Shown here: piece after piece, positions 18,113 through 26,233 of the stretch
Position numbering within the stretch: the first letter of the stretch is position 1
How the letters are laid out: each line of letters starts with the position of its first letter
DNA from: Shinella granuli
Lineage (GTDB): Bacteria > Pseudomonadota > Alphaproteobacteria > Rhizobiales > Rhizobiaceae
Direction: 5' to 3'
DNA: 64,000 nt
Assembly (NCBI RefSeq): GCF_004341885.1
Contig: NZ_SLVX01000002.1
Coordinates: 186,001-250,000 of the forward strand
Translations under genes and position numbers: made by a program
The notes under the pieces: generated by a model
What the model was told of the DNA's origin: nothing
Databases searched by the model: none
Seen by the model: the letters and a program-made list of their open reading frames with translations, nothing else

Positions 18113-21100
18113 ATGATCAAGCAATTGCAGAGACGCTGGGCGCCGGTCCTCTTCGTCTCGGTTGCTGTCGTCGTGTTCAATGCGGGCGCCGCCGAGGCGA
18201 AACGCGTTGCACTGCTGATAGGCAACCAGAAATACGAAGAGACCGCCCAGCTCAACAACCCTGCGAACGACGTCGAGCTGATGCGCGCCTCGTTCGAAAA
18301 TGCAGGCTTCGATTCCGTCAGGACCGTCCACGATCTCAACCGCGCCGCCATGGTGAAGGCGCTGCGCGAGTTCGAGGACGATTCGATGGATGCGGAAATG
18401 GCGGTGGTCTACTATTCCGGCCACGCCATGGAGATGAACGGGATCAACTACCTGATCCCCGTCGACGCGGCGCTGAGGAGCGACCGGGACGTCGAAGACG
18501 AGAGCGTCGCCATCGACCGCGTACAGCGCTCGCTGGAAGGCGCCAAGAGACTGAAGCTCTTCATCCTCGATGCCTGCCGCAACAATCCCTTCGCCGCCTC
18601 GATGACGCGGTCGATCGGCACCCGCGCCGTCACGCGCGGCCTTGCCCGCGTCGAGCCCGAATCGGCCGACACGCTGATCGCCTTCGCCTCGAAGGCCGGC
18701 ACGGTGGCGCTGGACGGCGAGGGCAGGAACAGCCCGTTCGCGACGGCACTCTCCAAATACCTGACGGAACCCGGCCTCGACGTGCGCATCGCGCTCGGCA
18801 AGGTGCGCGACGAGGTGGTGGAAGCCACCAACCGCGAGCAGGAGCCCTTCGTCTACGGTTCGCTCGGCGGCGCGCAGATCTTCCTGAACATCAAGGAAGT
18901 GAACATCAACGTCACCAACAGCGGCAACACGCAGGAGGTCTCGCCGAACGGCCAGTCCGAGGCGGCGGCCGACTGGCAGAACATCCGCGACCTCGCCGAC
19001 GAGGACCTGATCGCCGCCTTCATCGCCAAGCACGGCAAGGATCCCGTCTACAAGATGCTGGCGGAAAAGAAGCTCGCCAGCCTCAAGGAAGCCACCCAGA
19101 ACGACGGCCAGGACGCGGCCGGCATCGCATGGGAGGCCCTGAAGGGCTCGACCGACGCGGCCGCGCTCCAGCGCTTCATCGAGCGCTATCCGGACAGCCA
19201 GCACCGCAGCGATGCCGAACAGCTCATCGCCGCGCTGGAGCCGAAGAAGGGCCTCAGCGTCGACGTCGCCGGCAAGGAGACGCCGGCCTCGCGCGACTGC
19301 TTCCTGCTCGCCGGCGAGCCGCAGTCGCTGCCCGGCTTCATGGGCGTCAACTTCCTGAAGATCGATGCCAAGCGGGCGCTCACCGCCTGCGCCCAGGCCG
19401 TCAACGAGAACCCGTCCGACGGCATGCTCGTCAACCTGCTCGGCCGCGCGCACGACGCCGACCGCAACTATGTCGAAGCCCGCCGCAACTACGAGAAGGC
19501 GATCGAGCTCGGCAACATGTACGCCCTGACGAACCTTGCCTGGTTCTCCGTCTACGGCACGGATGGCCCGGTCGACGTCGCCAAGGGCCTGTCGATGTTC
19601 GAGAAGGCCTCGATCGCCGGCAATTCCTATGCGCAGGCTTCGCTCGGCTGGCTCTACCGCGAAGGCTACGGCGGCACCCGCCAGGACTACAACGAGGCGG
19701 TGAAATGGTACCAGCAGTCGGCCAACCAGGGCTATGCCAACGCCATGGCGACCATGGGCTGGTTCTACCGCGAAGGCCTCGGCGTTTCGCAGGATTACGT
19801 CCAGTCGCTCAACTGGTACCGCAAGGCGGCGGAGGCCGGCGATGCCAACGCCATGTCCTCGCTCGGCTGGGCCTACCAGAACGGCCTCGGCACGGCGCAG
19901 AGCTATACGGAGGCCAAGGTCTGGTACGAGAAGGCCGCCAATATCGGCGATTCCTACTCGATGGCCTCGCTCGCCTGGCTCTATGACGTCGGCAACGGCG
20001 TGAAGCAGGACTATGTCGAAGCCCGCTACTGGTACGAGAAGGCCGCCAATGCCGGCAGCGCCTATGCCATGGGCAACCTGTCGCGCCTCTACGACCAGGG
20101 CCTCGGCACGCCGGCTGACGCCAAGGAAGCCGTCCGCTGGGCGGCCGCCTCCGTCGAAAGCGGCGATGCCAACAAGCTGACGGAGCTCAAGGACAATCCG
20201 GGCAACTTCACCGTCGCCTTCCGCAAGGAGATGCAGAACCTCCTGAAGGAGCGCGGCTATTACAGCGGCTCCTCGGACGGCGAATTCGGCCCGGCGACGC
20301 TCGCCGCCATCGACAAGCTGGCGACCGGCCGCAACGAGAGCAGCTCGCTGACGAACACCAACACGACCACCACCACCGACGACAGCCAGTCGACGGTGAC
20401 CCTCGGCGGCTCGGATACCGACCAGTGCTACGAGCTCGCCGGCGAACCGAACCTGCGCCCGGGCTTCCTCGGCAAGCTCTTCGCGCAGATCGACTACGGC
20501 CGTGCGATCCCGGTCTGCGAGGCGGCGCTCAACGCCAATCCGACGGACAACTCGATCCGCAACATGCTGGGCCGCGCCCATGACGCCGCGCGCAACTTCC
20601 CGAAAGCGCGCGAGCTGTACCAGAAGGCCGCCGACGAGGGGAACCTCTACGCGCTGACCAACCTTGCCTGGTACTCGATCTACGGCACGGACGGCCCGGT
20701 CGACATGGCCAAGGGCACCCGCATGTTCGAGCAGGCCTCGAATGCCGGCAATCCCTACGCCCAGGCCTCCCTCGGCTGGCTCTACCGCGAAGGCTACAAC
20801 GGCACGCGCAAGGACTATGACGAGGCGATCAAGTGGTATCGCAAGGCCGCCGAGCAGGGCTATGCCAATGCGCAGGCCACGATGGGCTGGTTCTACCGCG
20901 AAGGCCTCGGCACGCCGCGCGACTACAATGTCTCGCTCGACTGGTACCTGAAGGGCGCGGAAGGCGGCGACGTCAACGCCATGTCCTCCGTCGGCTATGC
21001 CTACCAGTCCGGCCTCGGCGTCGCGGTCGACTATGTCGAGGCGCGCAAGTGGTACGAGAAGGCCGCGGGCTTCAACGACTACTATTCGATGGCCTCGCTC

Positions 21101-21463
21101 GGCTGGCTCTACGACGTCGGCAACGGCGTGAAGCAGGACTATGCCGAGGCCCGCAACTGGTACGAGAAGGCGGCCAACGGCGGCAACACCTATGCCATGG
21201 GCAATCTCTCGCGCCTCTACGACCAGGGCCTCGGCACGCGCGCCAACGCCAAGGAGGCCGCCCGCTGGGCCGCCGCCAGCGTCGAGGGCGGCGACCAGGG
21301 CAAGCTGCAGGAACTCAAGGGTTCGCCGGCGAACTTCACGCCGCAGTTCCGCAAGGAGTTCCAGCAGATCCTCAAGGATCGCGGCTACTACAGCGGCCCG
21401 ATCGACGGCGACTTCGGCACCTCGACGCAGAACGCGATCGACCGCCTGGCCGCCCGCACGTAA
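18113..21463 (+). CDS. Secreted caspase-like (C14) protein with duplicated Sel1-repeat blocks
   Basis: A 1116-residue protein. An N-terminal hydrophobic segment (about residues 8-30, ending GAAEA) is a signal peptide or anchor. Residues about 31-260 are a caspase-like peptidase domain: KRVALLIGNQKYEE, VVYYSGHAMEMNG with catalytic His104, and ILDACRNNPF with catalytic Cys155. Two long similar blocks follow, residues 395-740 and 768-1116. Each starts with a cysteine pair region (DCFLLAGEP / QCYELAGEP), runs through about six Sel1-like repeats and ends with a peptidoglycan-binding-like unit (LLKERGYYSGSSDGEFGPAT and ILKDRGYYSGPIDGDFGTST). A Thr/Asp-rich linker (745-765) joins them. It is probably periplasmic and acts in envelope or protein-complex processing; the substrate is unknown. 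Start follows GGAGGGAAG; the open frame upstream is a shadow. Confidence 0.87.
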   Translation: MIKQLQRRWAPVLFVSVAVVVFNAGAAEAKRVALLIGNQKYEETAQLNNPANDVELMRASFENAGFDSVRTVHDLNRAAMVKALREFEDDSMDAEMAVVYYSGHAMEMNGINYLIPVDAALRSDRDVEDESVAIDRVQRSLEGAKRLKLFILDACRNNPFAASMTRSIGTRAVTRGLARVEPESADTLIAFASKAGTVALDGEGRNSPFATALSKYLTEPGLDVRIALGKVRDEVVEATNREQEPFVYGSLGGAQIFLNIKEVNINVTNSGNTQEVSPNGQSEAAADWQNIRDLADEDLIAAFIAKHGKDPVYKMLAEKKLASLKEATQNDGQDAAGIAWEALKGSTDAAALQRFIERYPDSQHRSDAEQLIAALEPKKGLSVDVAGKETPASRDCFLLAGEPQSLPGFMGVNFLKIDAKRALTACAQAVNENPSDGMLVNLLGRAHDADRNYVEARRNYEKAIELGNMYALTNLAWFSVYGTDGPVDVAKGLSMFEKASIAGNSYAQASLGWLYREGYGGTRQDYNEAVKWYQQSANQGYANAMATMGWFYREGLGVSQDYVQSLNWYRKAAEAGDANAMSSLGWAYQNGLGTAQSYTEAKVWYEKAANIGDSYSMASLAWLYDVGNGVKQDYVEARYWYEKAANAGSAYAMGNLSRLYDQGLGTPADAKEAVRWAAASVESGDANKLTELKDNPGNFTVAFRKEMQNLLKERGYYSGSSDGEFGPATLAAIDKLATGRNESSSLTNTNTTTTTDDSQSTVTLGGSDTDQCYELAGEPNLRPGFLGKLFAQIDYGRAIPVCEAALNANPTDNSIRNMLGRAHDAARNFPKARELYQKAADEGNLYALTNLAWYSIYGTDGPVDMAKGTRMFEQASNAGNPYAQASLGWLYREGYNGTRKDYDEAIKWYRKAAEQGYANAQATMGWFYREGLGTPRDYNVSLDWYLKGAEGGDVNAMSSVGYAYQSGLGVAVDYVEARKWYEKAAGFNDYYSMASLGWLYDVGNGVKQDYAEARNWYEKAANGGNTYAMGNLSRLYDQGLGTRANAKEAARWAAASVEGGDQGKLQELKGSPANFTPQFRKEFQQILKDRGYYSGPIDGDFGTSTQNAIDRLAART

Positions 21464-21490
21464 ACACAGCACCGGCCCAGCACCCGGAAA

Positions 21491-21530
21491 GAAAACCGCC
21501 AGCGTCCGAAAGGGCGCTGGCGGTTTTCGT
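21491..21530 (+). terminator. Intrinsic terminator of the caspase-like gene
   Basis: GAAAACCGCCAGCG (21491-21504) and CGCTGGCGGTTTTC (21515-21528) form a perfect 14-bp stem with a ten-base loop, 28 bases after the stop codon. The TTTT run closes the 3' arm. The A-run in the 5' arm means it could also stop leftward transcription. Confidence 0.85.
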
Positions 21531-21579
21531 TGAGGAACAGCTTTCCGGAGTGCCGATGATTCGGGCGCTGCAAAGAGAA

Positions 21580-21610
21580 ATGCCGCACGCGTTGCTGGCG
21601 CGTGCGGCAT
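21580..21610 (-). terminator. Terminator hairpin of the RTX gene
   Basis: ATGCCGCACGCG (21580-21591) and CGCGTGCGGCAT (21599-21610) form a perfect 12-bp stem. Read leftward it is followed by TTTCTCTTTG, so it fits a terminator for the RTX gene that ends at 21649. Confidence 0.7.
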
Positions 21611-21648
21611 GACAAGCTCGGGAGCGCCCCCTGTGCCAGGGGCGGAGC

Positions 21649-22761
21649 TTAGAGCAGGAAGTCGCTCGAATAGTAGCGCGTGAGGCCGGCGTCAATCTCG
21701 AAATCGGCGCGGCCGTCGCCATTCACGTCGCCGGAGATGATCGTGCCGGAGTAGCGCAGTTCGCCCGCCGTGCCGGAGAAGGCATCCTTGCCGATGAAGG
21801 TGAAGGCGTTGTTGCCGCTTCGGCCCGTATTGGCGTCGATGTCTCTGAGGTCGATGACGTCGCCCTCGCTGTCCGGCTTGAAGTCGTCGATCACGTCGCG
21901 CTGCGAGCCGACCTTGCTGTCGGAAACGCGGGTGAAGCGGAACGTATCGGCGCCGGAGCCGCCGACGAGGAAATCGTTGCCGCTGCCGCCGACCAGGAGG
22001 TCGTTGCCCGCGCCGCCGAGAAGGTCGTCATTGCCCGAACCGCCGTAGAGCTTGTCGTTGCCGCTGTCGCCGTAAAGGTCGTCGTTGCCGTTGTCGCCGT
22101 AAAGGATGTCCTTGCCGGCGCCGCCATAGAGCCTGTCGTTGCCGCCGAGGCCTTCCAGTTGGTCGTTGCCGTTGCCGCCGCGCAGGATGTTCTTGCCGCC
22201 GGTGCCGATCAGCGTGTCATTGGAGCTGGTGCCCGTGGCGTTCTCGATGCTGGTCAGCTTCTCGTTGCGCCCGTCGACGGCCTTGGCGAAGCCCTTGTCG
22301 AGGTCGACATAGATGCCGCGGCCTTTCTCGCTGGAGGAATCCTGCAGCGAATAGTTGACCGTGTCGGTGCCGGAGCCGCCGTTGAACGCGTTGCGGTAGC
22401 CGACGGAGTAGAAAGTGTCGTTGCCGCTGTCGCCCCAATAGTCGCTGGCATAGGTCTTCACTTCGAACCGGTCGTTGCCGTCGCCGCCGTGGACCTTGTC
22501 ATATTCGCCGCTGGCCCTGGCCGCGCCGCTGTGCTTGTAGACGTCGTTGCCGGAGCCGAGGAAGATATCGTTGCCGCCCTCGAAGCTGTTGCGCACGAGA
22601 TCGTTGCCGCTGCCGGCCTCCACATAGTTGAGGCCGCCCCGGCTGTCGGTCCGGTTCAGAACGATTTCGTCATCGCCGCCATAGGTGTAGATTTCCACCT
22701 CGGTGCGAGAGTTCTGGACGACGTAATCGTCTCCATTCGTGCCTCTGTATACATAGGCCAT
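21649..22761 (-). CDS. RTX calcium-binding protein, type I secretion substrate
   Basis: A 370-residue protein made largely of glycine/aspartate nonapeptide repeats (GGxGxDxLx). The clearest run is residues about 190-275 (LRGGNGNDQLEGLGGNDRL ... GDNGNDDLYGDSGNDKLYGG). These bind Ca2+ and fold as a parallel beta-roll after secretion. The C-terminal 95 residues resemble the serralysin (M10) C-terminal domain (ADTFRFTRVSD ... DVIDDFKPDSEGDVIDLRDID) and end in SSDFLL, a typical type I secretion tail. No N-terminal signal peptide and no protease HExxH domain are present. No ABC/HlyD/TolC secretion genes are nearby. I start at MAYVYRGTNGDD, after GGAACGAGG; the longer frame is rejected. Role is probably surface or adhesion related. 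Confidence 0.85.
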   Translation of the reverse strand: MAYVYRGTNGDDYVVQNSRTEVEIYTYGGDDEIVLNRTDSRGGLNYVEAGSGNDLVRNSFEGGNDIFLGSGNDVYKHSGAARASGEYDKVHGGDGNDRFEVKTYASDYWGDSGNDTFYSVGYRNAFNGGSGTDTVNYSLQDSSSEKGRGIYVDLDKGFAKAVDGRNEKLTSIENATGTSSNDTLIGTGGKNILRGGNGNDQLEGLGGNDRLYGGAGKDILYGDNGNDDLYGDSGNDKLYGGSGNDDLLGGAGNDLLVGGSGNDFLVGGSGADTFRFTRVSDSKVGSQRDVIDDFKPDSEGDVIDLRDIDANTGRSGNNAFTFIGKDAFSGTAGELRYSGTIISGDVNGDGRADFEIDAGLTRYYSSDFLL

Positions 22762-23037
22762 GTCCTCGTTCCTTTCTGCAACCACGTGCCGTTGTCCGAC
22801 TTCTAGCGCCGGCAAGCTGAACCGCTGTTGAACAAAGTGGGGAGACAGAAGGCATTTTCGAGGCCGGTTGCCAAAAAATCCGCAGCCGCAAGCCGGCGCG
22901 GCCACAGCGGAAAACCTGCCGGGCCGCCGCCCGGGAGAATCACATTCCCGGAAAGCCGCTGGTTTCGAGGCAGACCCGAAGGCACAAAAGGCCGTTTGCC
23001 GGCTGCGTGCCGCAAGGTCTTCTTTCTGTGGGGGAAC

Positions 23038-23127
23038 TGGCGGAGAAGAAGGGATTCGAACCCTCGATACCGTTTCCGGTATACTCCCTTAGCAGGGGAG
23101 CGCCTTCGACCACTCGGCCACCTCTCC
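23038..23127 (-). tRNA. tRNA-Ser (anticodon GCT)
   Basis: Read on the minus strand the sequence begins GGAGAGGTGGCCGAGTGG, has the anticodon stem-loop CTCCCCTGCTAAGGGAG with GCT, a long variable arm (TACCGGAAACGGTA) typical of serine tRNAs, and the T-loop GGTTCGAATCCC. It closes with CTTCTCC, discriminator G and a genome-encoded CCA. Length is 90 nt including CCA. It decodes AGC/AGU serine codons. It is a free-standing gene between the RTX and porin genes. Confidence 0.96.
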
Positions 23128-23925
23128 GCTCGCGGTTTCACTATGCGGCAGAGCTTGCGATTGCAAGGCCTTTTTGTTTTTCGCCCACATTTTGATGACA
23201 GCGCCGGGCCTTCGGGGTGAAAGCCGGATGGCGGCGCTGCCGAATTCGGCCTCCCGCGCGCAAGGCCGTTCCTGAAAAGGGTGCCCCGCGGATAGCGGCG
23301 TCGGCTCCGAGGCGTGATTGACGACGCGGGCGGGTTCGAAAGGGCGTTTTCGCGCACAGCCGGGCCGCAGGTTTGCGACCTTATATATAGGGTCGTGTCG
23401 GAGGGCCTGTTCCCAGGCCCATGATCCCGGCGGGCGAACCGCCTCGTTGGAGCCGGAAAACCCGCCGCGTGATTCCCCGAATCGAAACGCGAAAAGCGGG
23501 TGTCCAGGCCCCCGGTACGGGCTGCCGCGGCGTCTCCGGCGGGCGGGCGGCGGCGCGCAAATCGTCTTCGTGCCACGGGAAAGGGCGGTCCTTGCCCTTC
23601 TTTTGCCCGGTCTATGGCAGGGGAATTGAGGAAATCCGCTTCGCTAAGTGCCCGCTTCATAAGGCCTTTTGTTAATGATCCATAAACTTTTAGCGATCCG
23701 CCCGGCCATTTTGTGTCCTTTCCGCAACAGCGCGGGGCGAAGGCTGACACAAACCCGACCTGCTTTCAGTTTGGAGATTGCTTACGGAGGCGCGTCTTGT
23801 ATTTTCACCTTCGGAAGCAGGGGCGGTTGATCGTCCGCTTCCTGAACTTGGGGATGGGGCAGGGAACGCTGTCCTTCAGCAAAAAACCCAGACCCGTTTG
23901 AAACTTTTTGACTGGAGGTCAGAAA
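23128..23925. other. Long intergenic region upstream of the porin
   Basis: About 800 bases between the tRNA-Ser and the porin. Reading frames here have no ribosome sites, and the longest leftward one runs through the tRNA, so I see no gene. The stretch 23640-23710 is A/T-rich (TTGTTAATGATCCATAAAC) and may hold the porin promoter, giving a 5' leader of about 200 bases. Rhizobial porin messages often carry long leaders; no small RNA is identified. Confidence 0.4.
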
Positions 23926-24966
23926 ATGAACATCAAGAGCCTTCTCATCGGCTCCGCTGCCGCTCTCGCAGCAGTATCCGGCGCCCAGGCCGCCGACGCT
24001 ATCGTTGCCGCTGAGCCGGAGCCGCTGGAATACGTTCGCGTTTGCGACGCATTCGGCACGGGTTACTTCTACATTCCGGGCACCGAAACCTGCCTGCAGA
24101 TCAGCGGTTACGTCCGTTTCCAGGTTGATTTCCAGGATGACGTTGTCGGCAACGACGCTGGCTACCGCGTTGGTACGCGTGGTTACATCTCGCTCGACGC
24201 CAAGAGCGACACCGAGCTCGGCACGCTGACCGGCCACATCGACCTCCAGGCTGACTCCCACCAGGACGTCTTCCTCGATGGCGCATGGATCCAGCTCGGC
24301 GGCTTCAAGGCCGGTTACTTCTACACCGAGTGGGATAAGGGCATCAACGGCGAGACCGACGCTCTCGACGGCGGCTTCCTGAACCTCATCGGCGGCAACT
24401 CGCTGCTGAACGCCATTTCGTACAAGTACGAAGGCGGCGCCTTCTCCGCTACCGTTGCTCTCGAGTCCTTCGCCAACAAGGCTTGGTCGCGCTTCGAAGA
24501 CAACCTCGGCATCTCCGGCGTTGTCACCGGCTCGTTCGGCGCTGTCAGCGTTGACCTGCTCGGCTCCTACGACTTCGACGCTGAAAACGGCAACATCCGT
24601 GGCCTCGTTTCCGCTGACCTCGGTCCGGGCACCCTGCAGGGCGCAGTCGTCTGGTCGTCGGGTGCAAACCGTTACTGGGACGCTTCCGAATGGTCGGTCG
24701 CTGCCTCGTACAAGGCTAACCTGACCGACAAGCTGGCCATCACCCCCGGCTTCCAGTACTGGAACACGATCGACTATAACGCCAATGGCGACTACCGCGG
24801 CAGCCGCGACGCCTGGCGCGCTGGCGTAACGCTCGACTACACGATCGTTACGGACCTGACCACCAAGGTCAGCCTGCAGTACACGGACATCGACAACGGC
24901 GCTGGCAACAAGGGCGCTGGCGACGACACCTGGGGCGGTTTCGTCCGTCTGCAGCGTTCGTTCTAA
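23926..24966 (+). CDS. Outer-membrane porin, Porin_2 (RopA/Omp2b) family
   Basis: A 346-residue porin with signal peptide MNIKSLLIGSAAALAAVSGAQA, cut before ADAIV. The mature start (VAAEPEPLEYVRVCDAFGTGYFYIPGTETCLQISGYVRF) is the Porin_2 hallmark with its two cysteines, and it ends in VRLQRSF with the terminal Phe needed for BamA-dependent assembly. It forms a beta-barrel for passive diffusion across the outer membrane. Codon choice differs sharply from the neighbours (many GCT and GTT codons), as expected for a highly expressed gene. ATG at 23926 follows GGAGGTC with good spacing. A strong terminator follows. Confidence 0.96.
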   Translation: MNIKSLLIGSAAALAAVSGAQAADAIVAAEPEPLEYVRVCDAFGTGYFYIPGTETCLQISGYVRFQVDFQDDVVGNDAGYRVGTRGYISLDAKSDTELGTLTGHIDLQADSHQDVFLDGAWIQLGGFKAGYFYTEWDKGINGETDALDGGFLNLIGGNSLLNAISYKYEGGAFSATVALESFANKAWSRFEDNLGISGVVTGSFGAVSVDLLGSYDFDAENGNIRGLVSADLGPGTLQGAVVWSSGANRYWDASEWSVAASYKANLTDKLAITPGFQYWNTIDYNANGDYRGSRDAWRAGVTLDYTIVTDLTTKVSLQYTDIDNGAGNKGAGDDTWGGFVRLQRSF

Positions 24967-24993
24967 TCTGATCTGACATCTGTCAGTGATGGG

Positions 24994-25022
24994 AGACCCG
25001 GCTTTCGAGCCGGGTCTTTTTC
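24994..25022 (+). terminator. Intrinsic terminator of the porin gene
   Basis: AGACCCGGCT (24994-25003), tetraloop TTCG, AGCCGGGTCT (25008-25017) and a T-run to 25021: a textbook rho-independent terminator 28 bases after the porin stop. Confidence 0.95.
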
Positions 25023-25108
25023 GTTTCAGGATGCTGGATTGCGGAATGCGCGCGCCTCCTCCACGCCTTGCAAAAGGTGCGGGCGGATTCGGCGAAACGG
25101 GGTAGGGG

Positions 25109-25984
25109 TCAGCCCAGGCCGGAGAGGAATGCCCTGACCGACGGGAAGACATCGGCGTGGTGCAGGAGCGGGGCGTGGCCCTGGCCCGGCGCGGTCAGCG
25201 TCTGGACGGTTGCGGCATGGGCGGCCATGCGGGCGAGCGTCTGCCGGGAAAACAGGCGGGAACGTTCGCCGCGCACCACGAGCAGCGGCTTTTTCGCCAG
25301 GAGCTCGAACTGCGGCCAGAGCGTCGGCAGCGGCTTTGAAAAGTCGATGGCCTTCAACTGGTCGGTCAGCCTCGGGTCGAAGTCGGCGACGATCCGGCCA
25401 TCCCGCTCGGCATAGATCGCTTCGGCCATGTCGTGCCAATCGGCGGGCGCAAGGGCGGGAAAGGTGGCGCCGTGAATGGCCTTGAGCCCTTCGGCCGCCG
25501 CCTCGAAACTGGCGGGAGCGCTCGTGCGCGAAAGATAGTCGTTGATCTCCCTGAGACCGTCCGCCTCGATTTGCGGTCCGATATCGTTGAGAATCGCGCC
25601 GGCAATGCACCCGGGTTCTACGGCCGCCATGACATGCAGGATCAGCCCACCGCGCGAGGTTCCCGCAAAGAGCGCGCGGGTGAGGCCAAGGGCGGACAGG
25701 ACGGTGAGGGCGTCCCGGCATTCCACCGCGACGTTGTAGCTGGCTGGATCGGCCTCACGCCCAGACAGGCCGCGTCCGCGATAATCGAGGGCGATGACCC
25801 GGCGCGGCTCTGCGGGATCCCGCGCGAGGCGCAGGGCGAGCGGGTGGAAATCGCGCGCGTTGCGGCTGAGGCCGGGCAGGCAGACGAGCGGCAGGCGGCC
25901 GCCGGCCGTGGCCGGTGCATAATCGCGTGCATGCAGCAGCACGCCGTCCTCGGCGGAAAAGAAGCGGCTTTCGAATCCGTCCAT
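25109..25984 (-). CDS. Alpha/beta hydrolase
   Basis: A 291-residue alpha/beta-hydrolase-fold enzyme: oxyanion region VCLPGLSRNARDFHPLA, ALDYRGRGLSG, nucleophile elbow GTSRGG (Ser in ALFAGTSRGGLI), and the histidine in APGQGHAPLLH near the C-terminus. These features fit esterases, C-C hydrolases or haloperoxidase-like enzymes acting on small molecules in the cytoplasm; the substrate is not predictable. No signal peptide. A GAGGCGAG ribosome site precedes the start. It lies in the same direction as, and about 250 bases downstream of, the transglycosylase gene. Confidence 0.85.
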   Translation of the reverse strand: MDGFESRFFSAEDGVLLHARDYAPATAGGRLPLVCLPGLSRNARDFHPLALRLARDPAEPRRVIALDYRGRGLSGREADPASYNVAVECRDALTVLSALGLTRALFAGTSRGGLILHVMAAVEPGCIAGAILNDIGPQIEADGLREINDYLSRTSAPASFEAAAEGLKAIHGATFPALAPADWHDMAEAIYAERDGRIVADFDPRLTDQLKAIDFSKPLPTLWPQFELLAKKPLLVVRGERSRLFSRQTLARMAAHAATVQTLTAPGQGHAPLLHHADVFPSVRAFLSGLG

Positions 25985-26060
25985 GTCTGTGCACTCGCCT
26001 CGGCAACGGGGAAGGACGCTCGGGCCTGGACCGCGCCGAGCGGGAAGAGGAAGGCCAGCC

Positions 26061-26122
26061 TAGAGCATTTCCCGCCGCAGCGGTATCGCTTCGGTGCCGG
26101 ATAATGCGGCAGGAACAAGAGT
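26061..26122. repeat. Degenerate RIME-like intergenic repeat
   Basis: Starts TAGAGCATTTCCCGCCGCAG and continues with a short palindromic pattern (CGGTATCGCTTCGGTGCCGG), ending near ATAATGCGG. The layout (AGAGCATTT..CCG...GCGGTA.CG.TTCGG...AATGCGG) resembles the first half of RIME-type elements. Located between the alpha/beta hydrolase and the transglycosylase. Confidence 0.45.
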
Positions 26123-26233
26123 CGGTTTCGCGCCGGCAATCGCAGCGAGACGAAAGGTGGCGTCTTTGCGATTCGGAAAAAAGCCGAAAGGCGCCGGCGG
26201 CCATGCAGGCGGCAGGGCCTGTGGCCGGCCGCG

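Noticed and set aside
17957-21610. A 1217-codon open frame antisense to the caspase/Sel1 gene
   Set aside because: It is a shadow of the GC-rich, repetitive coding strand. The sense strand has signal peptide, catalytic motifs and repeats, while the antisense product has no recognisable domain.
22803-23750. A 315-codon leftward frame across the tRNA-Ser
   Set aside because: It reads through the tRNA gene and has no ribosome site or family features.
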